Below, one piece after another: positions 5,689 through 8,144 of a stretch of 8,144 nucleotides of DNA. Source of the stretch: Candidatus Njordarchaeota archaeon (GTDB taxonomy: Archaea > Asgardarchaeota > Njordarchaeia > Njordarchaeales > Njordarchaeaceae); assembly GCA_029856615.1 (NCBI GenBank), contig JAHKLF010000062.1, positions 1-8,144 on the forward strand. The letters run 5' to 3'. Position 1 is the first letter of the stretch; the number at the start of each line of letters is the position of its first letter. The position numbers and the translations under genes are program-made. The notes under the pieces were generated by a model that was not told where the DNA came from, did no database searches, and was given only the letters and a program-made list of their open reading frames with translations.

Positions 5689-6436
5689 ATTCACTTGTTA
5701 TCTCCTTTAACTTTATAATAGCTGCATATGGCAATGCGGGTTCTTTTCTTCCGTTATCCATTCTGATTTTGCCGTTAAAGTCCAGCGTGACGTAACTTTT
5801 AGGAGTTTTATCGCACGAAGATAAATAAATCCTCCCGTAAAGTCCATCTCCGATTCTCATAGGTTCTCCTAACGAAAATAAAAGTTTTTTATCTTCTACT
5901 TCAGAATAAAAAGCTATGCTTAACGTCTCTTTCCGCTCCAATAAAATTCTCACAAAATCAAGTAAATCTAAACGTATCACAGAAAGATTCCTCAGTGCAT
6001 TATCGAGTCTCCCTGTAGCTATGATTTCTATATTTGAAATCTCTGATACTATTTTGATATCCGTTATATTAGGGTTAAGAATTTGAGGTACCTCTTTGAC
6101 CGTGATTATGGGAATATAAATTCCCATCGGATTCTTTGTATTATTTCGAAATTCCATTTGTTCTTCTGGTGAATCAACATATCTTATGTACTTTTTTGGA
6201 GGATGCGGTATTTTCGTATAAAAGACTATGAGATCTCTCTTTCCACTTAATAAAAAAGTTGACATAATTGAAATGTATAGGTATTCTCCTTCCATTTTAC
6301 AACATATAATGAATTGCGGAAATGGTGACCGATAACCCATAATCACATTCGCTATAAATCTGGATAAATCGATGATATCTTGGGTTTGAAAGATTAATCT
6401 GTAGCCTACTTCTTTCGATATCTGTTCTTTTCCCAA
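5660..6436 (-). CDS. Hypothetical soluble protein, unrecognised family
   Basis: I do not recognise this 258-residue protein. It has no signal peptide, no membrane helix and no clear catalytic motif. It is rich in alternating beta-type segments: FPQFIICCKMEGEYLYISIM (39-58), DLIVFYTKI (68-76), DIKIVSEISNIEIIATG (126-142), TLSIAFYSEV (171-180) and GLYGRIYLSS (198-207). A helix-like LDLLDFVRILLER (156-168) and a final amphipathic helix (about 242-258) are also visible. The repeated strand-helix-strand pattern is faintly like a DNA sliding clamp, but PCNA signatures are absent, so this is speculation. The open frame extends to a TTG at 6460. I prefer the inner TTG at 6436 because GGTGG (6443-6447) lies 6 nt before it. 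An upstream TATAAAT element supports a real gene. The frame stays open for 258 codons, its antisense strand has no better frame, and its 3' end overlaps ribK by 29 bp. Confidence 0.8.
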   Translation of the reverse strand: MGKEQISKEVGYRLIFQTQDIIDLSRFIANVIMGYRSPFPQFIICCKMEGEYLYISIMSTFLLSGKRDLIVFYTKIPHPPKKYIRYVDSPEEQMEFRNNTKNPMGIYIPIITVKEVPQILNPNITDIKIVSEISNIEIIATGRLDNALRNLSVIRLDLLDFVRILLERKETLSIAFYSEVEDKKLLFSLGEPMRIGDGLYGRIYLSSCDKTPKSYVTLDFNGKIRMDNGRKEPALPYAAIIKLKEITSEFSDFLLQFL

Positions 6437-6442
6437 ATTTTT

Positions 6443-6447
6443 CCACC
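6443..6447 (-). promoter_or_regulatory. Shine-Dalgarno deciding the orphan gene start
   Basis: GGTGG on the minus strand, 6 nt before a TTG codon (6434-6436), is the only good ribosome-binding motif near this gene's 5' end. The outer TTG at 6460 is preceded by a pyrimidine-rich tract, which argues against it. Confidence 0.5.
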
Positions 6448-6502
6448 AAATATTACTCAAAGGAAAAAAAGGAAAGTCTTAAACATACTATGAAGTAACT
6501 AC

Positions 6503-6512
6503 TATTTATATT
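6503..6512 (-). promoter_or_regulatory. TATA box for the orphan gene
   Basis: AATATAAATA on the minus strand is the best TATA-box match in the window. Transcription would start near 6481, leaving a leader of about 45 nt before the TTG at 6436. The divergent BFN gene starts 21 bp to its right and may use a TATA-like CTTAAACA (6478-6485) on the plus strand, so the two core promoters would overlap. Confidence 0.45.
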
Positions 6513-6521
6513 AGTTAGGTT

Positions 6522-6528
6522 GAGGTGG
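6522..6528 (+). promoter_or_regulatory. Shine-Dalgarno of the BFN-domain gene
   Basis: GAGGTGG is a strong match to the archaeal Shine-Dalgarno. It lies 4 nt before the TTG at 6533 and supports that non-ATG codon as the true start. Confidence 0.65.
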
Positions 6529-6532
6529 TATC

Positions 6533-7087
6533 TTGTCAAACGAAAACGATGATTTTTTTGAAAGAGAGAAGTATCTCAGAGTTGTTAAAATAAGGCCTCT
6601 ATTTCCAGTACCATTGATGACATTACCTCCTATATCGCCCATTATCAATCCCACAGTTCTCTCAAGCATTACAAAACCTGTTCTTGAAATGAAGCTTGAA
6701 GATGGGAGCACATTCAGAATGGGTGGTATTCCTCAAAATATCGCTCTAGAGATTTGGGAAGTACTAGAAAAAAGAAGATCAAGTCGTTTTTCAGCTGAAA
6801 ATATAGATCCACGGTTAACATTGTCTCAGGTAATAATAGAATTAGCGGAGGTAAGAAGAGTTCGCATTACGGATATCTTACCACAATATAATGTCTATGT
6901 AGCAGAAGTAGATATACTACCAGAGGGCTTTGGAAAGCCCATTACGCTTCAAATGGTTCCATCCCATGCTATCTTAGTAGCCTTAAGAGCCGATGCGGAT
7001 ATATTTGTTTCAAAACAATTACTCATAAATATCCGGGAAGAAGAAGCTGAAGAGATTCCGAGTGATGAAGGATTTTACGATTTATAA
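6533..7087 (+). CDS. Bifunctional nuclease (BFN/DUF151) domain protein
   Basis: The product carries a BFN domain at about residues 48-165 of 184. This domain is found in many bacteria, archaea and plants, and some members have been reported to have DNase and RNase activity, though the molecular role is poorly settled. Recognisable blocks are LEDGSTFRMGGIPQNIALEI (55-74), RLTLSQVIIELAEVRRVRIT (94-113), VYVAEVDI (121-128) and the signature-like QMVPSHAILVALRADADIFV (140-159), equivalent to the RPSDAIALA-type segment. Here Pro-Ser-His-Ala-Ile replaces the usual Pro-Ser-Asp-Ala-Ile, so one conserved acidic residue is changed. The N-terminal ~45 residues are an extra, Pro-rich extension (about 21-40), and the C-terminus is acidic (EEEAEEIPSDE). 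TTG start with strong GAGGTGG before it. The MoxR-type ATPase follows after 52 bp on the same strand, probably in one transcript. Confidence 0.82.
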   Translation: MSNENDDFFEREKYLRVVKIRPLFPVPLMTLPPISPIINPTVLSSITKPVLEMKLEDGSTFRMGGIPQNIALEIWEVLEKRRSSRFSAENIDPRLTLSQVIIELAEVRRVRITDILPQYNVYVAEVDILPEGFGKPITLQMVPSHAILVALRADADIFVSKQLLINIREEEAEEIPSDEGFYDL

Positions 7088-7139
7088 TAGTTAATAATGT
7101 ACTTAACTTACTTAATTTTATGTATTGGGAGATGCCCCG

Positions 7140-8144
7140 ATGCCCGAGAAACCTCTCAGCGTGACTTTCATATTTAGAGATAAAATTTTAAGATTATACG
7201 AAGAATTATTTACGAGATGGTACTCGGATGATCCTGCGCTTAAAGAATTGATAATTGCTTCTATATTAGTTCGTGACTCAAAAGTTCTTTTAATAGGTCC
7301 TCCGGAGGCCGGAAAAACTACATTAATTCGTCTTATTTCTCGAAGTATCTATGCAAATAATGATAAGGAAGTTATTTACGCCAAAATCATAGGAGCACCA
7401 GAAAAAACTCTTCAAAAAGTTTTAGTGACAACGAATATTGTTAAATTGCTTACTGAGGGAAAAGAAGAATTCTTGGTTAGACCAATCGTAAGAGCACGTA
7501 TAAAGTTTATAAATGAAATTAACAGATTCAGCAAAGCAGTTCAGGATGCTCTTTTGTCATTACTCGAAGAAAAAGAAATTGAATACGGAGGGCTTAAATT
7601 TGAGACCCCCTCTTTTATAGCTTTTGCTGATATGAATCCTTATAGAGGAGATATTGATCGAGCTCTAAAGACTCGATTCATGGTATCTGCTTACATTCCA
7701 TTCGCTCCAATGACAGGATCACTGCAAATAGTTAGCCAAATGTTCACGCGCGAAAAGGAGATACGCGACTTAGCCGAGACAATGCCCTCTATCATCTCCA
7801 TTGAAGAACTTGAAAAAGTGTGGGAGGACGTATCACGCGTTTTTGTGCCAACTCATATTAGCTTATTTGCTAATATGCTAATATGGGCTTTTAGAGCTTG
7901 TAAGTTTGATAAATCAAAGATAATGCCAGGTTATTTACGCCTGGCCTGTGCGCAGTGTGAATATGCTAATGAAATATGCTCACAGATAGCAATCCCCCCC
8001 GGAGAAAGAGCGATCATTGCTGCACTTTTGTTTTCAAAGGCCCGTGCTTGGTTCTACGGACGAAATATTGTGAATTATAATGATATAATTTGGGCTGTTC
8101 CTTGGGTAGTATCTCATAGAGTAGAATTAGTTACATCGATTAAA
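7140..8144 (+). CDS. MoxR-type AAA+ ATPase (3' end outside window)
   Basis: A MoxR-family AAA+ ATPase, a chaperone-like class that usually works with von Willebrand factor A proteins to remodel or activate partner complexes. The first 335 residues are present and the frame is still open at the window edge. Motifs: Walker A GPPEAGKTT (53-61); Walker B region IKFINEINRF (121-130), with Asn125 where the family normally has Asp while Glu126 and the INR that follows are kept; QDALLSLLEE (135-144); sensor 1 ADMNPYRGD (163-171); arginine-finger candidate Arg179 in LKTRF; and a C-terminal lid region ending in ALLFSKARAWFYGR (295-308) and WAVPWVVSHRVE (318-329). Cysteines 254, 270, 273 and 280 form a cluster in the lid region. 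ATG start, GGAG at 7128-7131. An earlier ATG at 7132 is out of frame. No VWA gene is visible, but one could follow. Confidence 0.9.
   Translation, partial: MPEKPLSVTFIFRDKILRLYEELFTRWYSDDPALKELIIASILVRDSKVLLIGPPEAGKTTLIRLISRSIYANNDKEVIYAKIIGAPEKTLQKVLVTTNIVKLLTEGKEEFLVRPIVRARIKFINEINRFSKAVQDALLSLLEEKEIEYGGLKFETPSFIAFADMNPYRGDIDRALKTRFMVSAYIPFAPMTGSLQIVSQMFTREKEIRDLAETMPSIISIEELEKVWEDVSRVFVPTHISLFANMLIWAFRACKFDKSKIMPGYLRLACAQCEYANEICSQIAIPPGERAIIAALLFSKARAWFYGRNIVNYNDIIWAVPWVVSHRVELVTSIK

Noticed and set aside
6511..6711. 66-codon minus-strand open frame over the BFN gene start
   Set aside because: Antisense to the BFN N-terminus and its strong Shine-Dalgarno. It would also run through the orphan gene's promoter.

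Overview
The window is AT-rich archaeal DNA, densely packed with genes. The archaeal assignment rests on gene content: an archaeal-type uS4, an archaeal DTD2-type D-aminoacyl-tRNA deacylase, an RFC small subunit and a CTP-dependent (DUF120) riboflavin kinase. Translation starts also look archaeal, with GGTG/GAGG Shine-Dalgarno motifs and several TTG starts. A Rab-like small GTPase carrying the eukaryote-style YYRGA motif suggests the Asgard or TACK branch. I lean towards Asgard but cannot prove it from this window.

Layout. (1) 8-1505, plus strand: rps4, then dtdA. (2) 1606-3405, minus strand: a Rab/Ras-type GTPase and, upstream of it, rfcS. Each has its own promoter-like sequence and T-rich downstream tract. 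(3) 3415-3663: a divergent control region with a perfect 16-bp palindrome in the presumed rfcS promoter. (4) 3664-5688, plus strand: a compact operon of a small beta-rich protein (possibly PRC-barrel-like), a SAMHD1-type HD phosphohydrolase and ribK. The last two overlap by 4 nt. (5) 5660-6436, minus strand: an unrecognised 258-residue protein whose 3' end overlaps that of ribK by 29 bp. (6) 6533-8144, plus strand: a bifunctional-nuclease (BFN/DUF151) domain protein followed by a MoxR-type AAA+ ATPase that runs off the window.

Functionally, most of the window is informational or nucleotide housekeeping: ribosome assembly, tRNA chirality proofreading, clamp loading, probable nucleotide-triphosphate hydrolysis and FMN synthesis. 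The less ordinary parts are the GTPase with Rab motifs but no lipid-anchor cysteine, the orphan protein at 5660-6436, and the BFN + MoxR pair. That MoxR has Asn in place of the Walker B Asp and a cysteine cluster in its C-terminal region. I found no convincing RNA gene, CRISPR array, transposon or clearly new multi-gene defence system. No gene-free stretch exceeds about 250 bp.

For four genes (GTPase, rfcS, HD protein, orphan protein) I moved the start inward from the longest open frame. A GGTG or GAGG motif lies about 3-6 nt before the inner start, and in three of the four the longer start overlaps or sits inside that motif.
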